Notes: a model not told the origin generated them from the letters alone. Positions 37,259 through 46,796 are shown, numbered from the stretch's first letter. The stretch is 64,000 nucleotides of DNA from Nocardia niwae NBRC 108934 = DSM 45340 (GCF_001613465.1 NZ_BDCK01000017.1:124001-188000), one strand, 5' to 3'. Translations and numbers: made by a program.

Positions 37259-39424
37259 GTGCAGGAACCTGGGCCGAGAACCGGCACGCGGTTCGGGCCG
37301 TACGAACTGCGATCGTTGCTGGGCAAAGGGGGAATGGGGGAGGTCTACGAGGCCTACGACACGGTCAAGGACCGGGTGGTCGCGGTCAAGCTGCTCTCCG
37401 AAGAACTCGCCAAAGACCCGACGTACCAGCTGCGTTTCCGGCGCGAATCGCAGGCCGCGGCGCGGCTGGCCGAACCGCACGTCATCCCGATCCACGACTG
37501 GGGCGTGATCGATGGGGTGCTGTTCATCGACATGCGGCTGGTGCGAGGCGTCGATCTGCGCACCCTGTTGCGCGGCCAGGGGCCGCTGAGTCCTGCCCGC
37601 GCGGTCGGCATCATCGAGCAGATCGCCTCGGCCCTGGACGCCGCGCACGCGAGCAATCTGGTGCACCGCGACGTGAAGCCGGCGAACATCCTGGTCACCG
37701 ACGCGGATTTCGCGTGTCTCGCCGATTTCGGCATCGCGCACACCGAAGGCGACAGCGCGGTGACCTTGGTCGGCATGGCCGTCGGTTCCTACATCTACAT
37801 GGCTCCCGAGCGTTTCGACGTCGGGCCGGTGACCGGCCGCGCCGACGTCTACTCGCTGGCCTGTGTGCTGCACGAATGCCTGACGGGAGCCACGCCGTTC
37901 CCATCGGCCAGCATGAACGTGCTGATCAAGTCGCACATGTCCGATCCGCCGCCGCGGCCGAGCACGCAGGCAGCCGGTATCCCGGCCGCGTTGGACGAGG
38001 TGGTGAACCGCGGTATGGCCAAGGATCCGGCCGACCGCTTCCCGACCGCGACCGCGCTGGCCAGAGCCGCTCGCGCCGCCCTCGCCGCGGCGCAGGCGGC
38101 CGGGCCGACGCTGGTGGTGCGCGCGCCGGACCGGTCCCCGCGCTCCGGAGAGCCCGCCGGTGCGGCCCTCGCGCCGGAGTCGACGGGCGAGCTGTCGCTG
38201 CCCGCGGTGATCCACCCGAGCGCGCCGACGGTGGTCCGGCCGACGGAGTTCCAGTTCACGCCGCTCCCGTCGGCGGACGCGCCACCGCCCGCGGGGCCAC
38301 GGACGCCGCATACGCCGGAGGTGGAATTGCCTCCGATGCGCCCGTTCCCGGACGCGCACTTGTACCCGGAAACCCAGGCATACCTGGAGACCGCGGGTTA
38401 CCCGCAGGCGCCGGAGTATCCGGCCCCGCCGACGCAGGTGTATCCGCGGGATCACGCCGATTCCGCGGATGGCGACCACTTCGATTCCGCGCAGTGGCAC
38501 GCCCGGCAGCCGGGCATCATCGGGCAGGCGGATCCCGCGGTCACGCGGAAGTACGCGGAACCGACCACGGTTCAGGCGTACGCCGACCTGCCGCAGGCCT
38601 ATTCGCAAGCGCCGGACCATGCCGAGCCGCAGCATCCGGGAGTCGAGAACTACTCGGGGGCGTTGCACTATCCGGCTGGACGACCCTCCGGCTCGGTCCC
38701 CCCGCAGGGCACGTCCGATTACCTTCCAGCGCCGGACTCGGCTCCGACGCAGTTCCTGGCGCCAGCGGGGCAGGACGGTCACGCCGCGCGCAGCGACTAT
38801 CCGCCGCACGGTGATTACCCGGCGCGCACCGGCCGTCCACTGGGCCGCGACGAGCCGGAACACGGCTATGGCGATTACGGCGATTACGACGAGGCCGCGT
38901 ACGACGCGTCGCGTCCGGGTCGTTCGATAGCGCTGCCCATCATGGTGGCTGTCTTCGCGATCGTCGCGCTGACCGTCGGTGGCGCGATCGCGTGGCAGTC
39001 GTTCGGCTCCGGCGATGTCGAGACGACCTCCGCCTCCGCCGACCATTCCGACGCGCCCGCTGCCACCGCGCAGCCGAGCACTCGAGCGCCGAGCCGCACC
39101 GCTTCGCCGACCACGTCGACCTCCGCGAAGCAGACTCCGGTCGCGCTGCCCCCGGGCGCGAAGCCGTGCGGCCAAGGGCAGGCATCCTCCGGGACGTTCA
39201 CCCAGTCGGCCACCGGCACCGCCGTGACGAGCTGCGCGTTCGCCGAAGAGGTTCGCCAGGCCTACGCCGCACTCGGCTCGGCGCAGAACGCCACCCGCGA
39301 CGCACCGCGCGCGCTCGTCGCGACCAGCCCGGTCACCGGCCGGACCTACACCATGAACTGCCAGGCCGACGGCCCGCTCGTCACCTGCAGCGGTGGTGAG
39401 AACGCGGTGGTGTACGTCTACTGA
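37259..39424 (+). CDS. receptor Ser/Thr protein kinase, copy 2
   Basis: 721 residues from GTG 37259 with GGAGG 7 nt upstream. The kinase domain (about 13-275) has GKGGMGEVYEA, ATP lysine K44, HRDVKPAN, DFGIAH and APERF. A very long acidic linker rich in Pro, Tyr, Asp and Glu (about 290-560) leads to one transmembrane helix (about 562-582, ALPIMVAVFAIVALTVGGAI) and an external domain of about 120 residues with four cysteines (KPCGQG, TSCAF, MNCQ, VTCSG). It probably follows the response regulator in one transcript after 70 bp. Confidence 0.9.
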   Translation: MQEPGPRTGTRFGPYELRSLLGKGGMGEVYEAYDTVKDRVVAVKLLSEELAKDPTYQLRFRRESQAAARLAEPHVIPIHDWGVIDGVLFIDMRLVRGVDLRTLLRGQGPLSPARAVGIIEQIASALDAAHASNLVHRDVKPANILVTDADFACLADFGIAHTEGDSAVTLVGMAVGSYIYMAPERFDVGPVTGRADVYSLACVLHECLTGATPFPSASMNVLIKSHMSDPPPRPSTQAAGIPAALDEVVNRGMAKDPADRFPTATALARAARAALAAAQAAGPTLVVRAPDRSPRSGEPAGAALAPESTGELSLPAVIHPSAPTVVRPTEFQFTPLPSADAPPPAGPRTPHTPEVELPPMRPFPDAHLYPETQAYLETAGYPQAPEYPAPPTQVYPRDHADSADGDHFDSAQWHARQPGIIGQADPAVTRKYAEPTTVQAYADLPQAYSQAPDHAEPQHPGVENYSGALHYPAGRPSGSVPPQGTSDYLPAPDSAPTQFLAPAGQDGHAARSDYPPHGDYPARTGRPLGRDEPEHGYGDYGDYDEAAYDASRPGRSIALPIMVAVFAIVALTVGGAIAWQSFGSGDVETTSASADHSDAPAATAQPSTRAPSRTASPTTSTSAKQTPVALPPGAKPCGQGQASSGTFTQSATGTAVTSCAFAEEVRQAYAALGSAQNATRDAPRALVATSPVTGRTYTMNCQADGPLVTCSGGENAVVYVY

Positions 39425-39461
39425 CGGGGTCGGCGGCGTGACTCCGCCGCAGGGACTCCGG

Positions 39462-39860
39462 CTACGGCACGGCCGGGGTTCCGCCAGGCACCACCGGCAA
39501 GCCCGCCGCTTTCCACGCCCGGAACCCGCCGACGAGATCGGTCACCCGGCGCAGTCCGAGACGCAGCCCGTCGGCGGCGGCGAGACTGGAGGCGTAACCC
39601 TCGTTGCACACGATCACCACCGGAGTATCGGAGGTGATGCCCGGCAGCCGATGTTCGCCGTTCGGGTCCAGTCGCCACTCCAGCACGATCCGTTCGACCA
39701 CCACCGCACCCGGAATCTCGCCCTCGGCGCTCCGGTTCGCGTGGGGCCGGATGTCCACGATCAGTCCTCCCGCGGACTGCACCGCGGCCGCCTGTTCCGG
39801 CGTCACCCGCTCCAGCTGCGCCCTGGCCTGCGCGACCATGTCCTCGGCGCCTGTACTCAT
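39462..39860 (-). CDS. rhodanese-domain sulfurtransferase
   Basis: 132 residues, single rhodanese domain. The active-site loop is C85-NEGYA in VVIVCNEGYASSLAA, and the start of the domain is GGLIVDIRPHANRSAEGEIPG in pieces. It moves sulfane sulfur to a thiol. Its ATG overlaps the stop of the cysteine dioxygenase gene by 4 bp; the pair could handle sulfur released during cysteine breakdown. A longer frame runs upstream through the dioxygenase gene but is not coding. Confidence 0.88.
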   Translation of the reverse strand: MSTGAEDMVAQARAQLERVTPEQAAAVQSAGGLIVDIRPHANRSAEGEIPGAVVVERIVLEWRLDPNGEHRLPGITSDTPVVIVCNEGYASSLAAADGLRLGLRRVTDLVGGFRAWKAAGLPVVPGGTPAVP

Positions 39861-40405
39861 CGTGCACTCACTCCGCTCGCCGACGTCCCTGCGAAGTCCG
39901 TCAGCGTACGGTATTCGCGCACCGGCCGCAGCGGGGGAGAGTACGCGTGCACCGACGCGGCGGGCCACGGCTTGTCGTTGCGCAGCTGGTGCGCGCGATC
40001 GGGGCCGAAGCCGACCGTGTCGCCTGCCCGTCGTTCCGCCTTCCGGACCGTCCCGCCGGCGTGCAGATATTCCTCGCTGAGTTCGCCGACGGTCATCGTG
40101 AACGCGCCGGACGCGCCGCCGTGGTCGTGTGGCTCGGTGCCCTGTCCCGGAGCCCAGGACAGCAGCCACAACTCGACGCCCATGGTCAGCGCCAAGCGCG
40201 TCCACCAGCGCTGCTCGGCGTCGAAACGCACGATGTCCAGCAGCGGCGTCGCCAGCTCCGCGGCCACCAGGCTGGTCAGCCGGTGTAGTTCCGAAGCCGA
40301 CCACAGTGCCCGCTCCGGGTGGATGGCGTCTCGAACCAGCGGCACGTCGATGTCGGGATGGATATCGCGCGCGTGCTTGAGGTTCACCGGAAGGGAAGTG
40401 GTCAC
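39857..40405 (-). CDS. cysteine dioxygenase family protein
   Basis: 182 residues from GTG 40405 with CAGGAG upstream. Cupin enzyme that oxidises cysteine to cysteine sulfinate with iron. The metal motif is TEPHDHGGASGAF (H93, H95), with the partner strand ELSEEYLH and a later His in DRAHQL. The bacterial family has no Cys-Tyr cofactor or a different one. It is co-translated with the rhodanese gene. Confidence 0.87.
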   Translation of the reverse strand: MTTSLPVNLKHARDIHPDIDVPLVRDAIHPERALWSASELHRLTSLVAAELATPLLDIVRFDAEQRWWTRLALTMGVELWLLSWAPGQGTEPHDHGGASGAFTMTVGELSEEYLHAGGTVRKAERRAGDTVGFGPDRAHQLRNDKPWPAASVHAYSPPLRPVREYRTLTDFAGTSASGVSAR

Positions 40406-40531
40406 ATGTGCTCCTGACTGGGTCGGTCGGATGAGCGCTCGCGGCTGCGCCGCGTGGATCTTCCTCCATCGCAACCGGTTCCGCACGGATCACGATCAGC
40501 GCGAACAAAATTCGCGCGCAGGCGGACTCCG

Positions 40532-41803
40532 CTACGCGAACGCGGGCAGCGGCGGGGTCTCCGGGAAGACGACGGGTAACGACACCAGAGCGCGGTGGAA
40601 CGGACCCGGTCGCCACATCAGCTCCTCCGCGGGCACCGCGAGCTGGATCTCGGGTAGCGCGTCCAGCAGCTGGTCGATGGCATCCTGCGCGATCAGGTAC
40701 GCCATCGATCTGGCGGGGCAGGCGTGCGGTCCGGCGCCCCACGCGAGGTGCGCGCGGTTGTCGGTGTGCTCGCCGGTGTGGATCGCCGGGTCGTGGTTGC
40801 ACCCCGCCATGCTGATCACGACCGGCTGGTGGGCGGGCAGCCACACGTCGTCGATCAGGATGGGCTGTTTGGGATAGCTGAAGCAGTAGTTGGCTCCCGG
40901 CGGGTCGTCGAACAGCACTTCGTCGAGCGCGTCGCGGGTGGACAGGCTGCCGCCGAAGATGCCGCCCGCGAATCTGCGGTCGGTGAGCATCAACCGCAAG
41001 GTGTTGGCGATCAAGTTCTGCTGCGGTTCGATACCAGCTCCGTACAGGGTGACCAGCTGGTGGATCATCTCCTGGTCGTCGAGGGCGGCCGGGTGCCGCA
41101 ACAGTCGTGAGGTGATGTCGTCGCCCGGATGCCGCCGCTTTCGCTGCACCAGGTCGAACAGCGCGTCGGCGAGCATCGCGTTGCCCTTGTCCGCGTTGAC
41201 GCCCTCGAAGATGGCGGCCATGCCGATCGCGACTTGCTGCCCGATCTCCGGCGGGCAGCCGAGTATCGAGTTGAGCACCGCGAACGTGAGCGGGAACGCG
41301 TACTGGCTGATCAGGTCGGCGGCGCCGTCCTGGCAGAAGGCGTTGATCAACGGGCCCGCGACCTGTTCGGTCGTCGCGTGCAACGCGTGCAGGTCGACCT
41401 CGCCGATGCTCGCGACATTCACCTGGCGGTAGCGCTCGTGCTCGAAGCCGGTGCTGCGCAGCGCGTTCGGCCGCCACTCCATCATCGGAAGGATCGGGCA
41501 GTCACCGGGGATGCCCTGCTGCCAGGTCCGTGGGTCCGAGGGGAAGTGCACCGGATCGTTGAGGATGCGCAACGCCGTGTAATAGCCGATCACCAACGTG
41601 GCGGGCACATTCGGCGCCAGTTCGATCGGGACGAGTGAACCGTACCGGCGGCGCATCTCCCGGTAGGCGCGATGCGGGTCGGCGGCGAAGGCCTCGGTGT
41701 ACAGGGGGACTCGGGGTCCGTCGGTGTCGAGCGGCGAACCGTGCTGCACCGGGCAGCCTTTGGTGTTGTCGGAGCTGGGTTGCGAGATGTCTTGCGTGGA
41801 CAA
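40532..41803 (-). CDS. atypical cytochrome P450 (CYP157-like)
   Basis: 423 residues, TTG start with TGGAG upstream. The heme loop is WGAGPHACPARS with Cys362: the first Phe of the usual motif is Trp and the last Gly is Ala. The I-helix reads LYGAGIEPQQN, so the proton-relay Thr is Pro. The K-helix ExxR is missing: E295-VLF298 has Phe where Arg is otherwise nearly invariant. ExxR loss is known for the CYP157 group of Streptomyces, which accompanies conservon operons; no conservon is in this window. Function and redox partner are unknown. Confidence 0.82.
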   Translation of the reverse strand: MSTQDISQPSSDNTKGCPVQHGSPLDTDGPRVPLYTEAFAADPHRAYREMRRRYGSLVPIELAPNVPATLVIGYYTALRILNDPVHFPSDPRTWQQGIPGDCPILPMMEWRPNALRSTGFEHERYRQVNVASIGEVDLHALHATTEQVAGPLINAFCQDGAADLISQYAFPLTFAVLNSILGCPPEIGQQVAIGMAAIFEGVNADKGNAMLADALFDLVQRKRRHPGDDITSRLLRHPAALDDQEMIHQLVTLYGAGIEPQQNLIANTLRLMLTDRRFAGGIFGGSLSTRDALDEVLFDDPPGANYCFSYPKQPILIDDVWLPAHQPVVISMAGCNHDPAIHTGEHTDNRAHLAWGAGPHACPARSMAYLIAQDAIDQLLDALPEIQLAVPAEELMWRPGPFHRALVSLPVVFPETPPLPAFA

Positions 41804-41868
41804 AGGGCGTGACTCCAGAGGAAGGCTTGCGCCGGCGCGTGCGGGTGCGCGGGTCGGCTACGCGCCGG

Positions 41869-42539
41869 TCAGGTGCATGTTTCGCGATGTGCCACGGGAT
41901 CGTAAACAGTTCGAACCCGGCGGTGGGGTCGTTTGAGCCCCAGGGGCGCAGAGTGATTCACCCGAATAGGGCGATCCGTCGTCCTGTCCCGACGGAGACC
42001 GCCGAGCGGGCATTGCGGAGGAAGACCATTTCCCTGTCGTCGAAGGCCGAACAGCCCGCCGACCGCAGCTCGACCTCCTGTTACCGGACAGCTCGGATCG
42101 CCGAACTCATTCGCCGAGGTCCCCGTGTACCGTCCGGCCAGCGCGTCCACGCGATCGGCGGGCCAGGGGCAACGGATGTCGCCCTGCGTGGCGGCGAAGA
42201 AGAGTTCCAGGTGGACGTGCCAGGCGGCAAGCAACCGCGGCCGAAGTCGAGCCACGGCGACAGCGTCGAGCAGGCGTCGCCGGCGCAGGCCGACGGTGAA
42301 GTCGGGGTGGGCCGTCCTGCCCTCGGCGATGGCGGTGGCGGTCCCGCGGACGGTCGACTCGTGGTGCGGCGTGGCGAAGACGGCGGATACTTCGGTGAGC
42401 TCGCCTGCCAGGTGCTCGGGCGTCGCGAGCACGTGCCCGGCCATGATGGTCAGCAGGCCGGTGCCCTTGCCGGGATCGGTGCTCCAGGCGAGTTCGGGCC
42501 GAATCGAACTGCGCCGAGTGGGGTGGTGCGAGCGGTCAT
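41869..42539 (-). pseudogene. frameshifted gene upstream of the P450
   Basis: A good start (ATG 42539 with GAGGAG 5 nt upstream) reads MTARTTPLGAVRFGPNSP and ends at 42450. Another minus-strand frame continues without a start of its own: PELAWSTDPGKGTGLLTIMAG, then a helical-looking stretch ending near ADRVDALAGRYTG. Joining the frames near 42500 would give about 130-200 residues. The C-terminal part, after about 42110, looks like noise. The product is not recognised. It is either a broken gene or a sequence error; it could have been co-transcribed with the P450. Confidence 0.45.
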
Positions 42540-43201
42540 GAAGACTCCTCGTTCTGTACCGCTTGGTAGTGAACTAGGCTTCGGACGCCCGAGGGGACAA
42601 GCCGGTAACGTACCGATGAGTAAAAAAACCTGCTTCCGATTCGCGTGCGCCTGAGTGTCCGCTGCGATTGCCGGGGAGTTGCGAACGCAGGCGATCGGGC
42701 AGGGGGGCGGCGTCCCGTCGTCGACCGAACCCGGTTCGAAAACGCTGTACGCGGGGCTGGTGGAGTCTCGAACTGGTGTCCGACCCGGTGGGTGGGGCAC
42801 TGCGGCGGACTCGATCGGCCGGAGCTCTCGATCACCAGTAGCGCCGGCCGTCTCTGTCCTCGGGTCCCGGCTCGCGTCGTCCCGGAGCGCTCGCGGTCCA
42901 CGAGGCGGACTGCGTCGTGAAGCCCGCCAGACGTGTTCACCGGAAGCCGGACGGTGGCGACCACGTTCGGCAAACCCGACAAATCCTGCGGTGATACTTC
43001 AATGCTATTGAGCGTTACCGGTGTCCGGCGCTCTGTTCGGCACCGGCTGTGGCGGTCAGGTGTTTTCGGCGAACTGGGGCGTAATCAAAACATCTAGTAC
43101 GTTCTCCGGGATAACGAGAAGATCTCGGGTGAGGCCCGGCCAGCAGCGCCGGTTCCGATCCCGGCCGCTCGGCGACATCGGGCGGGTAGGTGGAGGTGTC
43201 C
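42540..43201. other. long intergenic region, no secure gene
   Basis: 662 bp between the frameshifted gene and the second SxxK lipoprotein. Several frames stay open but lack protein-like sequence. It holds a TACC-GCTT-GGTA palindrome near the start, a GGTAACGTACC element at 42605-42615, and AT-rich stretches near 42617-42626 and 43078-43095 that could be promoter parts. Confidence 0.5.
42557..42568. promoter_or_regulatory. palindrome upstream of the frameshifted gene
   Basis: TACC-GCTT-GGTA, 18 bp upstream of the ATG at 42539. It shares TACCGCT with the operators in front of the His-rich genes. A TetR-type site is possible. Confidence 0.3.
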
Positions 43202-44170
43202 ATGCTTGTTGACCGCGCCGTCGTCACTTGGCGGGGAGACAAGAGTCAGCCGACCCGAGGCCGCGCCCCAGTCGCCGCGGCAGGCGGTCGGCGATTCGGC
43301 AGATTTCGAAACGTCCTGGGCTGTGCGGCGCTAGCCGTATCGCTGGTGGCCGGGTGCGCGACCGACCGCACCGAGGGCCCGGCATCGAGCGAACCCACCA
43401 TCACCGAGGCCGCGGCGCGCACCGATCAGAAGGGCCTGTCGATCATCGTGCCGGGCACCCTGGCCGCGAGCTATGCCGAGCTCGCGACCGGCGTGCGGGG
43501 CAAACTCGGCATGGCCATCATGCCGGTCGGCGGGGAGCAGGCGATCACCTTCGGTGAATGGACCAGCGGTCCGGCCTGGTCGACGATGAAGGTGCCGCTC
43601 ACCATCGCCGCGCTGCGGCGCAGTCCGGGCGGCTCGAACTACGCCGCGTCCGCGGCGATCACGCAGTCCGACAACGCCGCCGCCGACGTGCTCTGGCAGT
43701 CGCTGGGCACGCCGCAGGAGGCGGCGCAGGCCGTCCAGGCCGTCCTGCGCGAAGGCGGGGACACCAGGACCGTCGTGCCCGCCACCCGCGCCCGTTCCGA
43801 GCACTCGGCCTTCGGGCAGGCGGAGTGGTCGCTGACCGATCAGGTGCGGTTCGCCTCACGGTTGCCCTGCCTGCCGCAGACCGAGCGGGTGACCTCGCTG
43901 ATGGAACAGGTCATCGCCAGCCAGCGCTGGGGGCTCGGCGAGTTCGGCGGCGCCGAATTCAAGGGCGGCTGGGGCCCGGACGTCTCGGGCAACTACCTGG
44001 TGCGGCAGTTCGGGGTGATCAACGTTCCCACGGGGCAGATCGCCATCGCGATCGCCGTGCAGCCGGAGTCGGGATCGTTCAGCGACGGCATGAGCGTCCT
44101 CGACAAACTCGCCACGGTCGTCTCCCAGCATCTCGACGAACTGTCCGGGGGACGCTGCCCCGCCGCATGA
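43202..44170 (+). CDS. SxxK/SDN/KGG serine hydrolase lipoprotein, copy 2
   Basis: 322 residues from ATG 43202, chosen because GGAGG precedes it by 5 nt; an in-frame GTG lies at 43190. Lipobox LVAGC at Cys52. The catalytic-type motifs match copy 1: [14 protein letters not shown], and EFKGGWGPD. Shared blocks such as [30 protein letters not shown] and LVRQFGV show common ancestry. Enzyme activity is inferred from the SxxK layout only; it may act on peptidoglycan or have lost activity. Confidence 0.75.
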   Translation: MLVDRAVVTWRGDKSQPTRGRAPVAAAGGRRFGRFRNVLGCAALAVSLVAGCATDRTEGPASSEPTITEAAARTDQKGLSIIVPGTLAASYAELATGVRGKLGMAIMPVGGEQAITFGEWTSGPAWSTMKVPLTIAALRRSPGGSNYAASAAITQSDNAAADVLWQSLGTPQEAAQAVQAVLREGGDTRTVVPATRARSEHSAFGQAEWSLTDQVRFASRLPCLPQTERVTSLMEQVIASQRWGLGEFGGAEFKGGWGPDVSGNYLVRQFGVINVPTGQIAIAIAVQPESGSFSDGMSVLDKLATVVSQHLDELSGGRCPAA

Positions 44171-44252
44171 GGTCATCTGTCCAGGTCAGTGTTACACGCC
44201 GTTCACGGGGGCGGGGCTGCCGAGATCGGACATGAAGGGCAAGATAGCGGCC

Positions 44253-45287
44253 ATGCGCATCGGAGTTCTGACCGGAGGCGGAGACTGCCCAGGACTGAAC
44301 GCGGTCATCCGCGCCATCGTTCGTACCGCGAACGGTCGTTACGGAGACGCGATCGTCGGCTTCGAGGACGGCTGGCGCGGCCTATTGGAGGACCGGAAGA
44401 TCCAGATCCGCAACGACGACCGCACCGACCGGATCCTCACCAAGGGCGGCACCATCCTCGGCACCGCTCGCACCAATCCCGACGTGCTGCGCGCGGGCTT
44501 GGGCCGGATCAAGCAGACCCTGGACGACAACGGCATCGAAGCGCTGATCCCGATCGGCGGCGAGGGCACTCTCACCGCCGCGAGCTGGCTGTCCGACGAG
44601 GGCGTGCCGGTGGTCGGCGTCCCGAAGACCATCGACAACGACATCGATTGCACCGACGTCACTTTCGGCCACGACACGGCGCTGAGCATCGCCACGGAGG
44701 CGATCGACCGGCTGCACACCACCGCCGAGTCGCACCAGCGCGTCATGCTCATCGAGGTGATGGGCCGCCACGCGGGCTGGATCGCGATCAGCGCGGGTAT
44801 GGCGGCGGGCGCGCACCTGACCCTGGTGCCGGAGGTCCCGTTCGAGGTGGACGAGGTCTGCGCCATGATCAAGCGGCGATTCCAGCGCGGTGACAAGCAC
44901 TTCATCTGCGTGGTCGCCGAGGGCTCGCACCCGTCGCCGGACTCGGGGTTCACCTTGCGCGAGGGCGGGATCGACGAGTTCGGCCACGAGCGCTTCACCG
45001 GCGTCGCCCAACAGCTCGGCGTGGAGATCGAGCGGCGCATCGGCAAGGAGGTCCGCACCACCGTGCTCGGTCACGTGCAGCGCGGCGGCAGCCCCACCCC
45101 CTATGACCGGGTGCTGGCCACCCGTTTCGGCCTGCACGCCGCCGAGGCGGTGCACGCGGGCAAGTTCGGCCAGATGGTCGCCCTGCACGGCACCGCCATC
45201 GATCTGGTCCCGCTGTCGGAGGCCACCAAACAGCTCAAGCGGGTGCCCACGGAACGCTACCGCGAGGTCGAGGCGTTCTTCGGGTAG
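44253..45287 (+). CDS. pfkA: 6-phosphofructokinase
   Basis: 344 residues from ATG 44253, the start that matches the conserved [19 protein letters not shown] 44232 would add seven residues. Phosphorylates fructose 6-phosphate in glycolysis. Substrate loop [12 protein letters not shown], and [16 protein letters not shown] at the nucleotide site has Gly, as in ATP-dependent actinobacterial enzymes, where the pyrophosphate-dependent ones have Asp. It stands 14 kb after ligA and before gatB, as in mycobacteria. Confidence 0.95.
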   Translation: MRIGVLTGGGDCPGLNAVIRAIVRTANGRYGDAIVGFEDGWRGLLEDRKIQIRNDDRTDRILTKGGTILGTARTNPDVLRAGLGRIKQTLDDNGIEALIPIGGEGTLTAASWLSDEGVPVVGVPKTIDNDIDCTDVTFGHDTALSIATEAIDRLHTTAESHQRVMLIEVMGRHAGWIAISAGMAAGAHLTLVPEVPFEVDEVCAMIKRRFQRGDKHFICVVAEGSHPSPDSGFTLREGGIDEFGHERFTGVAQQLGVEIERRIGKEVRTTVLGHVQRGGSPTPYDRVLATRFGLHAAEAVHAGKFGQMVALHGTAIDLVPLSEATKQLKRVPTERYREVEAFFG

Positions 45288-45356
45288 ACGGCGGAAATCG
45301 CCGCTGCGGTGCGGTACGCGCGCGGCGAATTGCGGGGGGCCTGTTCGCGCGGTCGG

Positions 45357-45362
45357 TACCCT
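45357..45362 (+). promoter_or_regulatory. -10 box of the lipoprotein hydrolase gene
   Basis: TACCCT ends 7 nt before ATG 45370, with no Shine-Dalgarno sequence. Confidence 0.42.
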
Positions 45363-45369
45363 GAGTCGC

Positions 45370-46746
45370 ATGCGCAGTGGGCGACTGATCGCGTTGGCTC
45401 TGTTCGTGATCGCGGCGTTGGTTGCCGGATGTTCGGAGTCGAATCCGCCGGATCCGACCATCGGTGATTGGCACGGCGCCATCGAGGTCCCCGATCAGCC
45501 CGTGCAAGTGGGCGTGACGTTCCGGGACGACGGCACGGCCACCATCGACATCCCGTCCCAAGGGGTGACCGGCACGCAGCTGAAGGACGTCCGCTCCGAC
45601 CGCAACGGCGTGTCGTTCGCGATCCCCGATATCCCGGGCGACCCGGTGTTCCGCGGCGAATACGAGTCCGGAAACGACCGGATCACCGGCGATTTCACTC
45701 AGGCGGGCCAGAGCTTTCGGTTGACGCTGAGCCGAGGCAAGGTCGAACCGCCCGCGCGTCCGCAGGAACCGAAGCCGCCGTTCCCGTACAAGACCGAGGA
45801 CGTCACCTATCGCAACGGCGACGTCACCATCGCGGGCACACTGTCCGAGCCACAGGGCGCGGGCCCGTTCCCCGCCATCCTCATGATCACCGGAAGCGGC
45901 CCGCAGGACCGTAACGAGGAACTCATGGGCCACAAGCCGTTCCTGCTGCTCGCCGACACCTTCACCCGCGCGGGGTACGCCGTGCTGCGCACCGATGATC
46001 GCGGCGTGGGCGGCACCGGCGGCAAATTGGACGACGCGAACTACACCGACCTGACCGAGGACGCCGCCGCAGGCGTCCGCTTCCTGCGCGCCCGCGCCGG
46101 CATCGACCCGGCCCGGGTCGGGCTCTTCGGTCACAGCGAGGGCGGCTACCTCGCCCCGCTGGTCGCCGCGCGCCCGGACAGCGGCGTCGCGTTCGCCGTC
46201 CTGATGGCCGGACCCGGCGTGCCCGGCTCGGACGTGCTCATCGAGCAGACCCGCCTGCTGGCCGCCGCCAACGGCACACCCCCCGACCAGATCGAGGCTC
46301 AGGTACGCGACACCACCGAATTGGCCGCCCTGTTGCAGGCAGGCGACCTGCAAGGGGCGAAGGAGGTGGCCGTCCGGCAGAACCAGTCCCGGCCCGCCGA
46401 CCAGCGTGTGCCGGACGATCAGGCGGCCGCGCAGATCACGCCGTATCTGGCGGCCCTGGTCGCCTACGATCCGGCGCCCGCGCTCTCGGCCCTGCGCGTC
46501 CCGGTGCTCGCCTTCTTCGGCGGCAAGGATCTCCAGGTGCCCCCGGCGCAGAGCGAGCAGCCGATGCGCGACCACCTCGCCGCCGACCCCGACGCGACCG
46601 TCCACGTCTTCCCGGGCCTCAACCACCTGATGCAACCCACCGCGACGGGCCGTCCCAGCGAGTACAGCACCATCGAGACGACCATCGCGCCCGAGGTCCT
46701 CGGCTACGTCACCGGGTGGCTGCGGCAGCGGGTCCCGGCGAAGTAG
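45370..46746 (+). CDS. alpha/beta-hydrolase lipoprotein
   Basis: 458 residues from ATG 45370. The signal peptide ends in lipobox LVAGC (Cys21). An N-terminal beta-rich domain (about 30-125, IGDWHGAIEVPDQPVQVGVTF in pieces) of the DUF3887/DUF3471-like kind is followed by an alpha/beta-hydrolase: oxyanion region LMITGSGPQDRN, nucleophile S256 in FGHSEGG, a late Asp in FFGGKDLQVPP and His in FPGLNHLM. Such proteins hydrolyse ester or peptide substrates at the cell surface. The substrate is unknown. The open frame extends upstream over pfkA, but the lipoprotein signal sets the start. Confidence 0.86.
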   Translation: MRSGRLIALALFVIAALVAGCSESNPPDPTIGDWHGAIEVPDQPVQVGVTFRDDGTATIDIPSQGVTGTQLKDVRSDRNGVSFAIPDIPGDPVFRGEYESGNDRITGDFTQAGQSFRLTLSRGKVEPPARPQEPKPPFPYKTEDVTYRNGDVTIAGTLSEPQGAGPFPAILMITGSGPQDRNEELMGHKPFLLLADTFTRAGYAVLRTDDRGVGGTGGKLDDANYTDLTEDAAAGVRFLRARAGIDPARVGLFGHSEGGYLAPLVAARPDSGVAFAVLMAGPGVPGSDVLIEQTRLLAAANGTPPDQIEAQVRDTTELAALLQAGDLQGAKEVAVRQNQSRPADQRVPDDQAAAQITPYLAALVAYDPAPALSALRVPVLAFFGGKDLQVPPAQSEQPMRDHLAADPDATVHVFPGLNHLMQPTATGRPSEYSTIETTIAPEVLGYVTGWLRQRVPAK

Positions 46747-46796
46747 CCCGCGCCGCGCGACACGAGAGCCGCTGCGCTGCGACGGGAGCGTTTACC

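Noticed and set aside
36854..39175. 773-codon minus-strand frame over the second Ser/Thr kinase
   Set aside because: Low-complexity Arg/Gly-rich translation; the plus strand has all kinase motifs.
42655..43011. 118-residue plus-strand frame in the long intergenic region
   Set aside because: GTG start without a ribosome site, no hydrophobic core or domain; codon pattern not convincing.
40532..43201. A conservon around the CYP157-like P450
   Set aside because: No kinase-like, roadblock, DUF742 or small GTPase gene lies next to it.
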